A stretch of 64,000 nt of DNA. It comes from Aeromicrobium choanae (GTDB lineage: Bacteria; Actinomycetota; Actinomycetes; Propionibacteriales; Nocardioidaceae). Positions 1-9,327 of the stretch are shown here, one piece after another. The stretch lies in contig NZ_LT796768.1 in the NCBI RefSeq assembly GCF_900167475.1, forward strand, positions 1,488,001 through 1,552,000, given 5' to 3'. A program made the position numbers and the translations under genes. How positions within the stretch are numbered: position 1 is the first letter of the stretch; each line of letters opens with the position of its first letter. The notes under the pieces are model-generated. The model did not search any database and was not told where the DNA came from. It was given only the letters and a program-made list of their open reading frames with translations.

Positions 1-243
1 TGGGTCGACGAGGCGACCGCGAAGGATCCCGTGAAGACCGAGCACGCCGTCGGCGCCCTGTTCCCGCGCAGCGACTGGACGATGCTGTGCCACCACGTGA
101 TCTGGCACGGTCGCCGTCGCTGTCACGCGCGCGTGCCCGCCTGCGGCGCCTGCCCCGTCGCGCAGTGGTGCCCCTCCTACGGACTGGGGCCCACCGACCC
201 CGAGGTGGCCGAGGCGCTCGTCACCACGCAGGGGCCCGCATGA
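1..243 (+). CDS. nth: Endonuclease III, C-terminal part
   Basis: This is the end of endonuclease III, the DNA glycosylase/AP lyase that removes oxidised pyrimidines in base excision repair. The window opens inside the gene, so the helix-hairpin-helix and catalytic residues lie upstream and cannot be checked. The visible 80 residues carry the [4Fe-4S] ligands in the family spacing C-x6-C-x2-C-x5-C (window residues 41, 48, 51 and 57, in [13 protein letters not shown]). The TGA overlaps the ATG of the next gene by four bases. The order nth, Nudix, MarP protease, holin-like protein, acs resembles the Rv3674c-Rv3667 region of Mycobacterium tuberculosis. The assignment is secure; only the 5' end is missing. 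Confidence 0.93.
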   Translation, partial: WVDEATAKDPVKTEHAVGALFPRSDWTMLCHHVIWHGRRRCHARVPACGACPVAQWCPSYGLGPTDPEVAEALVTTQGPA

Positions 244-902
244 CCGACTCCTCCCACGCGGCCGCTCCCCTCGTCGGACTGCCGGAGTGGCTGCATCCGC
301 TCGCCGAGATTCTCGACTCCGTCGAGGCCGAGCACCTGGCGCCCCGGTTCCCCCACCCGCCGCCGGAGGCTCGCCCGGCCGCCGTGCTGATGCTCTTCGC
401 CGACGGCGAGCAGGGGCGCGAGCTGCTGCTCACCGAGCGCGCAGCCACGCTGCGCAGCCACGCTCGGCAGATCTCCTTCCCGGGAGGGCGGCAGGACGCC
501 ACCGACCGCGACCCCGTCCACACCGCGCTGCGCGAGGCGCAGGAGGAGGTCGGCCTCGACCCGACCGAGGTGGTCGTCTTCGGCTCCCTGCCCACGCTGT
601 GGCTGCCGCCGAGCAACCACGCCGTGACACCCGTGCTCGGCTACTGGACCAGCCCGCGCCTCCTGCACGCGCACAGCCCCGCCGAGGTCGAGAAGGTGCT
701 GCCCACGCCGCTCGACCTGCTGCTCGATCCCGACCGCCGCTTCAGCGTCGTGCACCCCTCGGGCTGGACCGGACCCGCCTTCGACATCGGCACCGACGTC
801 CCGCTCTGGGGCTTCACCGCCGGCATCATCGCCCGTCTGTTCGAGCGTCTCGGGTGGGAGCGCCCCTGGGACGCCACCCGGACCCGACCCATCCCGGAGT
901 GA
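240..902 (+). CDS. Nudix hydrolase, CoA pyrophosphatase-like
   Basis: A 220-residue Nudix hydrolase of the CoA-pyrophosphatase type, which in known members splits CoA or related nucleotides into 4'-phosphopantetheine and 3',5'-ADP. The sequence shows the family's [11 protein letters not shown] segment followed by [10 protein letters not shown], the REUxEExGU core of the Nudix box that binds Mg2+. The first Glu of the general motif is replaced in this subfamily's manner, here by Asp. The ATG at 240 was chosen because it overlaps the nth stop (ATGA); a longer frame upstream is a shadow of nth. The stop lies one base before the marP ATG, so nth, this gene and marP are probably cotranscribed. The substrate is inferred from family resemblance only. 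Confidence 0.88.
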   Translation: MTDSSHAAAPLVGLPEWLHPLAEILDSVEAEHLAPRFPHPPPEARPAAVLMLFADGEQGRELLLTERAATLRSHARQISFPGGRQDATDRDPVHTALREAQEEVGLDPTEVVVFGSLPTLWLPPSNHAVTPVLGYWTSPRLLHAHSPAEVEKVLPTPLDLLLDPDRRFSVVHPSGWTGPAFDIGTDVPLWGFTAGIIARLFERLGWERPWDATRTRPIPE

Positions 903-903
903 C

Positions 904-2070
904 ATGAACTGGCTCGATGTCGTCCTGGTCGTGACGTTCGTGATCTACGCCTACGCGGGGTGGGTGCACGGGTTCGTCTCGAACGTCTTCTCCGGTGGGG
1001 GCCTGCTGCTGGGTTTCCTGCTGGGCATCGCCCTGGCGCCGCGGTTCTTCTCGCAGGGTGAGGGCGACCCGATGCAGGCGGTCATGTCGATCGTCCTGGT
1101 CTTCGTGGTGGCCGGGATCGGCAACTTCGTCGGCACGCTCATCGGGCGGTCGCTGCGCATCCGCCGCGGGCCGGGCCGCGCCGTCGACGCCGTCTTCGGG
1201 GCCGCCTTCGGCGCCGTCGTGGTGATGGCGGCCTCGTGGGCCCTCGGCTACGCGGTGAGCGCCTCCACGCTGCCGTACGTCAGCTCGGCGGTCCGCGACT
1301 CCTCGGTGCTCGCCCGCGTCGACCACCTGATGCCCGAGCGGGCCGGCGAGGCGCTCCGTGCGTTCACCGACACGCTCACCGGCGACGTCTTCCCGCGGTA
1401 CCTCGATCCGTTCGAGACCGAGATCATCCCCGACACCGAGCCGCCGGATGACGCCACCTTGGCCCTGAAGTCGGTCCGCTCGGCCCGCCAGAGCGTCGTG
1501 CGACTGCTCGGCGAGGCCGAGTGCCGGCGCACGATCGAGGGCTCCGGGTTCGTCATCGCCCCGGAGCGCGTCATGACGAACGCCCACGTCATCGCCGGCG
1601 TCGACCGGCCCACGGTGACGCTGGGCGACCGGAGGCTCCAGGCGCGTCCGGTGTGGTTCGACACCCAGCTCGACCTCGCGGTCGTCGACGTCCCTGGACT
1701 CGACGGCACGCCGCTGCGCTTCGACACCGGGGCGCAGCAGGGTGACCCCGCCGCCGTGCTCGGCTTCCCCGAGAACGGCCCGTTCGACGCCCGCGCCGCA
1801 CGCGTGCGTGGCCGGCTCGACCTCCGAGGGCCGGACATCTACGGCGACGGCCGCGTGGCGCGCGATGTCTTCTCGATCCGCTCGCTCGTCCGCTCGGGCA
1901 ACTCCGGCGGCCCGCTGCTCTCGGCCCAGGGCGACGTCATCGGCGTGATCTTCGCGGCCTCGCTGTCCGATCCCGAGACGGGCTACGCCGTGACCGCCAC
2001 CGAGACCCTGCCCGTCGCGCAGGCGGCGACGCGGGCCACGGCGACCGTGTCCACCGGGGCGTGCGCCTGA
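904..2070 (+). CDS. marP: MarP-type membrane serine protease (CvpA + trypsin-like)
   Basis: A 388-residue periplasmic serine protease anchored by an N-terminal CvpA/colicin-V-like domain (about four membrane segments, residues 1-125). The chymotrypsin-fold domain begins near residue 195. The catalytic triad is visible as His228 in TNAHV, Asp257 in LDLAV and Ser334 in SGNSGGPL. In M. tuberculosis MarP is needed for acid and oxidative stress resistance and lies in the same position after nth and a Nudix gene. Two cysteines, in GEAECRRT and in the C-terminal STGACA, could form a regulating disulphide as in MarP; that is inference. The stop overlaps the start of the next gene (TGATG). Confidence 0.9.
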   Translation: MNWLDVVLVVTFVIYAYAGWVHGFVSNVFSGGGLLLGFLLGIALAPRFFSQGEGDPMQAVMSIVLVFVVAGIGNFVGTLIGRSLRIRRGPGRAVDAVFGAAFGAVVVMAASWALGYAVSASTLPYVSSAVRDSSVLARVDHLMPERAGEALRAFTDTLTGDVFPRYLDPFETEIIPDTEPPDDATLALKSVRSARQSVVRLLGEAECRRTIEGSGFVIAPERVMTNAHVIAGVDRPTVTLGDRRLQARPVWFDTQLDLAVVDVPGLDGTPLRFDTGAQQGDPAAVLGFPENGPFDARAARVRGRLDLRGPDIYGDGRVARDVFSIRSLVRSGNSGGPLLSAQGDVIGVIFAASLSDPETGYAVTATETLPVAQAATRATATVSTGACA

Positions 2071-2876
2071 TGCGCACCCTGGCCACCGCGTTGCTGTGGT
2101 GCGTCGCGACCCTGGCCACGTTCGTCGCGATCGGCGCCCAGTGGTCCGCGACGCACCTCCTGGACGAGAGCGGCTTCGTCGAGCTCACGTCGCGTGTCGG
2201 CGACGACCGCGAGGTGCAGGAGGCCGCCGCGGCGCTCGCCGGTGAGGCGTTCGCCGACCAGACCGGGCTGCCGATCGTGTGGCACGACCAGGTCGCCTCC
2301 GGGGTCAGCCGGGCGATCCTGCGCCTGACGGAGTCGCCGGACTGGAGCGAGGCCTGGCGCGCCACCACCCGCAGCACGCACCAGCGACTGTTCGCCGAGC
2401 CCACGCCCACCGACATCCGCGCCGACGTCGCCCCCTTGGTCGACCTGGCCATCGCCGAGGTGGACCTGCCGATCTCCCTGCCGGGGCCCGGCGAGCTGCC
2501 GGTCACCGTGAGCGACGAGGACCCGGCAGACCTCGTCGCCGCCGTCTCCCGAGCCCGCGACCTCACGATCGTGGCGGTGGGGACCGCGCTGATCGCCGCC
2601 GTGCTCGCGCTGGCGGCATCGCGCCGCCGCTCGACCACGCTGGCCGCGCTCGGCATCGGCGTGCTGGCCGCGGCGGCCGCCTGGTGGGTGCTCGGGCGCG
2701 TGGCCCTGCCGCAGTTCATCGAGGACCAGTCCGCGGCCACGGCCTACGGCCGCGAGCTGCACGAGGTGCTGACCGCGCGGATCGTGGCGTCGCTCGACGC
2801 GACCCTGGTGTGGGTGGCTCTCGGCGGCGCCGCGATGACGGCGCTGGGGCTGCTCAGCCGCGCGCGGCGGTCTTGA
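2070..2876 (+). CDS. Conserved membrane protein of unknown function
   Basis: A 268-residue membrane protein I do not recognise. It has one N-terminal hydrophobic segment (residues 3-22) and three more in the last 100 residues, with a roughly 140-residue hydrophilic, probably extracytoplasmic domain between them (region LLDESGFVELTSRV onward). The topology resembles the actinobacterial integral membrane proteins that follow marP-like genes. The ATG at 2070 overlaps the marP stop as TGATG; an in-frame GTG at 2061 is an alternative start with no better ribosome site. The 3' end overlaps the convergent holin-like gene by 23 bases. It may assist the protease, but that rests on position alone. Confidence 0.7.
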   Translation: MRTLATALLWCVATLATFVAIGAQWSATHLLDESGFVELTSRVGDDREVQEAAAALAGEAFADQTGLPIVWHDQVASGVSRAILRLTESPDWSEAWRATTRSTHQRLFAEPTPTDIRADVAPLVDLAIAEVDLPISLPGPGELPVTVSDEDPADLVAAVSRARDLTIVAVGTALIAAVLALAASRRRSTTLAALGIGVLAAAAAWWVLGRVALPQFIEDQSAATAYGRELHEVLTARIVASLDATLVWVALGGAAMTALGLLSRARRS

Positions 2877-3282
2877 CGCGCGTCCCCGGCGAGGGGGTGC
2901 CCGGCTTGAGTGCCGACGGGAGCTGGCGCACCGTGCCGATGGTGTTCTCGGGCGCGCGCACCTTCTTGAAGCGAGTCCAGGCCACGAGCACGAGCACGAC
3001 CGCGAGCAGCAGGTAGAACGCCGTCACGATCAGGAACGCCCAGGCGGGGTGCAGCCCGGTCATCGTCAGGAAGTACGCCACGGTGATCGAGGCGAGGATC
3101 AGGACCAGCAGCAGCAGGAACGCGGCGACGGCCACGAGCGCGATGCCGATGCCTCCCGCCTTCACGCTGACACGCAGCTCCGACTTCGCCAGCGCGATCT
3201 CGTGCTGGACGATCGACGAGAGGTCGCGGGTCACGTCTGCGACGAGCCGTCCGATCGTGGGGTCGTCCGTGGTCTTCGTCAT
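2854..3282 (-). CDS. Phage holin family / Holin-X-like membrane protein
   Basis: A 142-residue protein with two transmembrane helices (about residues 46-72 and 78-103) in the pattern of the actinobacterial Holin-X family (PF07332). The name is historical: most members are ordinary chromosomal membrane proteins and not phage lysis proteins. The N-terminal amphipathic part reads LVADVTRDLSSIVQHEIALA, the conserved segment of the family. I chose the ATG at 3282 (MTKTTDD) because the in-frame extension upstream is Arg/Ala-rich noise. It stands between marP and acs as Rv3669 does in M. tuberculosis. The gene ends inside the 3' end of the convergent membrane-protein gene. Confidence 0.82.
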   Translation of the reverse strand: MTKTTDDPTIGRLVADVTRDLSSIVQHEIALAKSELRVSVKAGGIGIALVAVAAFLLLLVLILASITVAYFLTMTGLHPAWAFLIVTAFYLLLAVVLVLVAWTRFKKVRAPENTIGTVRQLPSALKPGTPSPGTRVKTAARG

Positions 3283-3349
3283 GGCCCGAGCGTACCCAAG
3301 TCCGGGCGCGGCGGCCCTTCGTGACCGCCGCACCCCCGGACTCGGGATC

Positions 3350-5326
<1,977 letters not shown>

Positions 5327-5490
5327 GAGTGGGCCTCCTGGCGCGGTGGGGGTTTCTGGTGTCGCAGGTCACAACTGCCGACGACTTTACGGTGCCCCAT
5401 CCCGGCCCGTGTGCGCCAGACCACACCGACGAGCGGCCCCTGTCGTGCGGCGAGCGGTGCCCTCTCGGGCCTCTCCGCGCACCACCGAGC

Positions 5491-5561
5491 GGGGTTTCCC
5501 CTCGCTGTGCGGGGGAAGTTTCCCCCGCTCTGCGACGGTTTCCCCTGTTAACCGGGGAAAC
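5491..5561. repeat. Cluster of three GTTTCCCC palindromes between HAD gene and acs
   Basis: Three inverted repeats built from the same unit lie in 71 bases: GGGGTTTCCCC (5491-5501), GGGGGAA-GT-TTCCCCC (5511-5526), and GTTTCCCC (5538-5545) with GGGGAAAC (5554-5561) around an 8-base centre containing GTTAAC. They start right after the stop of the minus-strand HAD gene and lie 165-235 bases before the acs start, on the transcription path from one to the other. They could form stacked terminator hairpins for the HAD transcript or an operator array for acs. No poly-T tract follows, so a simple intrinsic terminator is not assured. The remaining bases of this gap show nothing else I can name. Confidence 0.7.
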
Positions 5562-5562
5562 T

Positions 5563-6348
5563 TCACCTCAGCCAGCGCGAGAGCTCCTCGGCGAGGCCGT
5601 CGGCCTCGACCGGGCCGGTGACGGCGTCGGCGACGGCGATGAGCTCGTCGGGGGCCTGGCCCATGGCCACGCCGCGGCCGGCCCAGCGGATCATCTCGAC
5701 GTCGTTGCTGCCGTCGCCGACGGCGAGGACGTCGGCGGCGGTCAGACCCATCGAGCGGCACACGACGTCGAGGCCCGACGCCTTCGAGACGCCCTCGGGC
5801 GCGAGGTCGAGCCACGCGGTGTAGCCGATGTAGTAGTTCGTGCCATCGAGGCCGAGGTCCCCGACCAGCTTCGAGAACTCGTCGCGGTCGTGGTCGGGGG
5901 CGCGCACGACCACGCGGGTGACGGGCTGCGACACCATGCGGTCGACCTCGTCGAGGATGATCTTCCCGGTGATCTCGCCCTTGGGGAACGCGCGGTTCAC
6001 GCGGTAGCCGACGCCGACCTCCTCGACCGCCACGAGCGCCTCCGGCACCCGCTCGAGCACGCGCTTGACGGCCTCGCGGGCATCGAACGTGGTGGTGTGG
6101 ACGACCTCGAACGGGTCGACGGAGAACACCACGGAGCCGTTGCTGGCCACCCCGAGGCCCTCGCGGAACCCCAGCTTGTCGAGCACGTCGTACACGCCCG
6201 GCACCGCGCGGCCGGTGGCGATGACCACCGGGACGCCCTGCTCGCGCAGGCCGAGGATCGCCTCCTTCACCGCAGGGCTGAGCTCGTTGCGGTGGTCGAC
6301 GATCGTGCCGTCGACGTCGAGCGCGACGAGCCGCGGGCGCCAGGTCAC
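5563..6348 (-). CDS. HAD-superfamily phosphatase, Cof type
   Basis: A 261-residue HAD phosphatase of the Cof/IIB cap class, which in characterised relatives dephosphorylates sugar phosphates or flavin mononucleotide. Motif I is LDVDGTIVD near the N-terminus (nucleophile and acid Asp), motif II lies in VVIATGR, and motifs III/IV appear in the C-terminal half around [14 protein letters not shown], whose Asp residues bind Mg2+. The start is GTG at 6348, overlapping the serS TGA as GTGA; a longer frame to 6711 only shadows serS. Coupling to serS is probably a transcription-unit matter and says little about substrate. Specificity cannot be read from sequence. Confidence 0.88.
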   Translation of the reverse strand: MTWRPRLVALDVDGTIVDHRNELSPAVKEAILGLREQGVPVVIATGRAVPGVYDVLDKLGFREGLGVASNGSVVFSVDPFEVVHTTTFDAREAVKRVLERVPEALVAVEEVGVGYRVNRAFPKGEITGKIILDEVDRMVSQPVTRVVVRAPDHDRDEFSKLVGDLGLDGTNYYIGYTAWLDLAPEGVSKASGLDVVCRSMGLTAADVLAVGDGSNDVEMIRWAGRGVAMGQAPDELIAVADAVTGPVEADGLAEELSRWLR

Positions 6349-7628
6349 GCCGACGCCTGACCGATCGGCCGCAGGACCTCGCCGAGGAACGGGTGCAGCG
6401 CCGCGGGGAGCCGGACCGAGCCGTCGGCCTGCTGGCCGTTCTCCAGCAGCGCCACGATCGTGCGGGTCATCGCGCACAGGGTGCCGTTGAGCGTGGCGAC
6501 GTGCGAAGTGCTCTCGTCCGCCGCGCCGCGGGTGCGCACGTCGAGCCGGCGCGCCTGGAACTCGGTGCAGTTCGACGCCGAGGAGAGCTCGCGGTACTTG
6601 GCCTGCGTGGGGATCCACGCCTCGCAGTCGAACTTGCGCACGGCCGACAGTCCGAGGTCGCCGGCGGCGACGTCGACGACGCGGAACGGCAGCTCGAGCT
6701 TCGCGAGCCACGCCTTCTCCCAGCCCAGCAGCCGCTCGTGCTCGGCGGCCGCCTGGTCGAGCGTGGTGTAGACGAACATCTCGACCTTGTCGAACCAGTG
6801 CACGCGGAAGATGCCGCGGGTGTCCTTGCCGTACGACCCGGCCTCACGGCGGAAGCACGGGCTGAAGGCGGCGTAGCGTCGCGGCAGCGTCTCGGTCGGC
6901 AGGATCTCGCCACCGTGATAGGCCGCGAGCGGCACCTCGGAGGTGCCCACGAGGTAGAGGTCGTCCTTCTCCAGGTGGTAGACGTCGTCGGCCGCCTGGC
7001 CGAGGAAGCCGGTGCCCTCCATCGCCTGGGGCTTGACCAGGGCCGGGGGGATCATCGGCGTGAAGCCCCACTCGGCGGCCGTGGACATCGCCAGCTGCAC
7101 GAGCGCGAGCTCGAGCTGGGCACCGACGCCCGTGAGGTAGTAGAACCGCGAGCCGCTGACCTTCGCGCCCCGCTCGACGTCGATGGCGCCGAGCAGCTCG
7201 CCCAGCTCGAGGTGGTCGCGCGGCTCGAAGCCCTCGGCGGCGAAGTCGCGCGGGGTGCCGATCTCCTCGAGCACGACGAAGTCGTCCTCGCCGCCCGGGG
7301 GCGCGTCGACGGTGGGGTTGGGCAGCGACTTCAGCTGCGCCTCGAACGCCTTGGCCGACTCGGCCTGGGCGGCCTCGGCCGCCTTGACCTCGGTGCTCAG
7401 CTCCTTCGTGCGCGCCAGCAGCGCCTGCTTCTCGTCGCCCTGCGCCTTCGGGATCTGCTTGCCGAGCTGCTTCTGCTCGGACCGCACGGCCTCGAACCGC
7501 ACGATGGCGGCACGACGTGCCTCGTCGGCCGCGATGAGCTGGTCGACGACCTCGGGCGACTCGCCCCGGCGCTCCTGGGCGGCTCGCAGCAGGTCGGGTT
7601 CGTCGCGCAACAGTCGGGGATCGATCAC
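6345..7628 (-). CDS. serS: Seryl-tRNA synthetase
   Basis: A 427-residue class II aminoacyl-tRNA synthetase that charges tRNA-Ser (and tRNA-Sec where present). The N-terminal 105 residues form the tRNA-binding coiled-coil arm (charged helix with [19 protein letters not shown]). Class II motif 2 is visible as [20 protein letters not shown] and motif 3 as [19 protein letters not shown]. The start is GTG at 7628, giving [15 protein letters not shown], the typical SerRS N-terminus. Only 85 bases separate it from the divergent PAP2/kinase gene, so the two promoters share that gap; no T-box leader is seen. It is coupled by GTGA overlap to the downstream HAD gene. Confidence 0.97.
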   Translation of the reverse strand: MIDPRLLRDEPDLLRAAQERRGESPEVVDQLIAADEARRAAIVRFEAVRSEQKQLGKQIPKAQGDEKQALLARTKELSTEVKAAEAAQAESAKAFEAQLKSLPNPTVDAPPGGEDDFVVLEEIGTPRDFAAEGFEPRDHLELGELLGAIDVERGAKVSGSRFYYLTGVGAQLELALVQLAMSTAAEWGFTPMIPPALVKPQAMEGTGFLGQAADDVYHLEKDDLYLVGTSEVPLAAYHGGEILPTETLPRRYAAFSPCFRREAGSYGKDTRGIFRVHWFDKVEMFVYTTLDQAAAEHERLLGWEKAWLAKLELPFRVVDVAAGDLGLSAVRKFDCEAWIPTQAKYRELSSASNCTEFQARRLDVRTRGAADESTSHVATLNGTLCAMTRTIVALLENGQQADGSVRLPAALHPFLGEVLRPIGQASA

Positions 7629-7713
7629 CCCGCCAGCCTAGCGAGGCGCGACCGGCCGAGGCGTCCCGGCGCGGTTACGCTGGGCGGGCCCCATTTCTGA
7701 CGAGAGGACCGCA

Positions 7714-9324
7714 GTGACGATCGACCTGCGCCGTGCCGATGGCGACCGGCCGCTCCTGCCGACCGCCCTGATGGTGATCGGCGGCGTCGTGTTCGTCGTC
7801 CTGACGATCCTGGTGTCGATCCGCTGGCAGCCGCTGATGGACCTCGACCAGGAGGTCGCCGAGTGGGCCTACGACGTCTCGGCGTCGCGCGCCTGGCTGG
7901 TCGACCTCCTCGACGTCGTCGCCATCGTCACCAGCAACTGGACCGTGGCCGTCGTGCTCGCCGTGCTGGCCGGGCTGCTGTGGTGGCGCAACGAGCGGCT
8001 CGTGGCGATCTGGGTGGTCGTCTCCGGTGTCGTGGTCCTGGCCGGCAACGCGCTGATCAAGCTCGCGGTGAAGCGCGAGCGTCCCGTGTGGGACCTTCCC
8101 CTGCACGAGATCGGCGGCTACTCGTTCCCCAGTGGCCACTCCGCGGGCGCCGGGCTGCTCTTCACCGTCCTGGCCCTGCTGACGATCGTGGTCACCGGCC
8201 GCGGGCTGCGCCGTCGCCTCTGGCTGACGCTGTGGGTCGTGCTGGCCCTCCTGGTGGCGGCCGACCGCGTCTTCCTCGGCGTGCACTTCCTCAGCGACGT
8301 CACCGCGGGCCTGTGCTTCGGCGTCACCGCCACGCTCCTGCTGTGGCAGCTCCTCGTCCACGGGCGCGGACGGCTGCCGTCCGAGCTCGCGGTCGTCACG
8401 GGCTCGGGCCGCCGCCGCGCCGCGGTGGTGCTCAACCCCGTCAAGGTCGGTGACATCGAGGACTTCAAGGCGAAGGTGCGCCAGGTCGGGGCGGCGCACG
8501 GCTGGGACGAGCCGCAGTGGTTCGAGACCTCCATCGAGGACCCCGGCCACGGCCAGACCCGCGCCGCGCTCGACTCCGACGTCGACCTCGTCATCGCGGC
8601 CGGTGGCGACGGCACGGTGCGCGCCGTGTGCGAGGAGGCGACCCGCTCCGGCGTCGCGATCGGCGTGCTGCCCCACGGCACCGGCAACCTGCTGGCGCGC
8701 AACCTCGACATCCCGGTGAACACCCGCGACGCCCTCGACGTCGTGTTCGGCGGCCAGGACCGCGCGATCGACCTGGCCAGCTTCACCACCGACGGCGGCA
8801 CCGAGACCTCGTTCCTGGTGATGGCGGGCCTGGGCATGGACGCCATGATCATGACCGGCGTCAACGAGGACCTGAAGAAGCGCGTCGGGTACCTCGCGTA
8901 CTTCGTCTCGGGCGTCAAGGCGATCACGTTCCCGCGCACCAAGGTCGAGATCACCCTCGACGACGACGAGCCGCGCCACTTCCGGGCCCGCACCGTGGTG
9001 ATCGGCAACGTGGGCTTCCTGCAGGGTGGCATCCCCCTGCTGCCCGACGCGCAGATCGACGACGGGCTGCTCGACGTCGTGATCGTGGCGCCCAAGCGCT
9101 TCATCGGCTGGCTGTCGATCGTGGCTCGCGTGATCACCCGCCGCAAGACCAACGACGCGCGGCTGACCCGCCTGTGCGCCCAGCGGGTGCACGTGAAGGC
9201 CGAGAAGCCCGTGCCGATGCAGCTCGACGGCGACCCGGTGGGCGAGGGCCGCGAGATCACGGCCGAGATCCACCCGGGCGTCGTCCTGGTGCGGGTGCCC
9301 GCCGCGCTCGCCCCCGCCGAGTAG
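7714..9324 (+). CDS. PAP2 phosphatase / diacylglycerol kinase fusion
   Basis: A 536-residue two-domain protein. The N-terminal half (residues 20-215) has about six membrane helices and the PAP2 phosphatase signature in three parts: KLAVKRERP, YSFPSGHSAG and RVFLGVHFLSD, with the two catalytic histidines. The C-terminal half (from about residue 233) is a DAGK-type lipid kinase with the nucleotide loop GGDGTVRAV and the PHGTGNLLARNL motif. Such fusions are known in actinobacteria and probably dephosphorylate and phosphorylate membrane lipid intermediates on opposite faces; substrates are unproven. The GTG start at 7714 follows GAGAGGACC. A TACGCT hexamer at 7675-7680 is a weak -10 candidate. 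Confidence 0.93.
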   Translation: MTIDLRRADGDRPLLPTALMVIGGVVFVVLTILVSIRWQPLMDLDQEVAEWAYDVSASRAWLVDLLDVVAIVTSNWTVAVVLAVLAGLLWWRNERLVAIWVVVSGVVVLAGNALIKLAVKRERPVWDLPLHEIGGYSFPSGHSAGAGLLFTVLALLTIVVTGRGLRRRLWLTLWVVLALLVAADRVFLGVHFLSDVTAGLCFGVTATLLLWQLLVHGRGRLPSELAVVTGSGRRRAAVVLNPVKVGDIEDFKAKVRQVGAAHGWDEPQWFETSIEDPGHGQTRAALDSDVDLVIAAGGDGTVRAVCEEATRSGVAIGVLPHGTGNLLARNLDIPVNTRDALDVVFGGQDRAIDLASFTTDGGTETSFLVMAGLGMDAMIMTGVNEDLKKRVGYLAYFVSGVKAITFPRTKVEITLDDDEPRHFRARTVVIGNVGFLQGGIPLLPDAQIDDGLLDVVIVAPKRFIGWLSIVARVITRRKTNDARLTRLCAQRVHVKAEKPVPMQLDGDPVGEGREITAEIHPGVVLVRVPAALAPAE

Positions 9325-9327
9325 GAC

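Noticed and set aside
2854..3282. Prophage remnant because of a holin-type name
   Set aside because: The family is chromosomal in actinobacteria, and no phage genes or attachment sites are near.
5491..5561. CRISPR-like array
   Set aside because: Units are 8 bases, inverted and not direct, and have no uniform spacers or cas genes.
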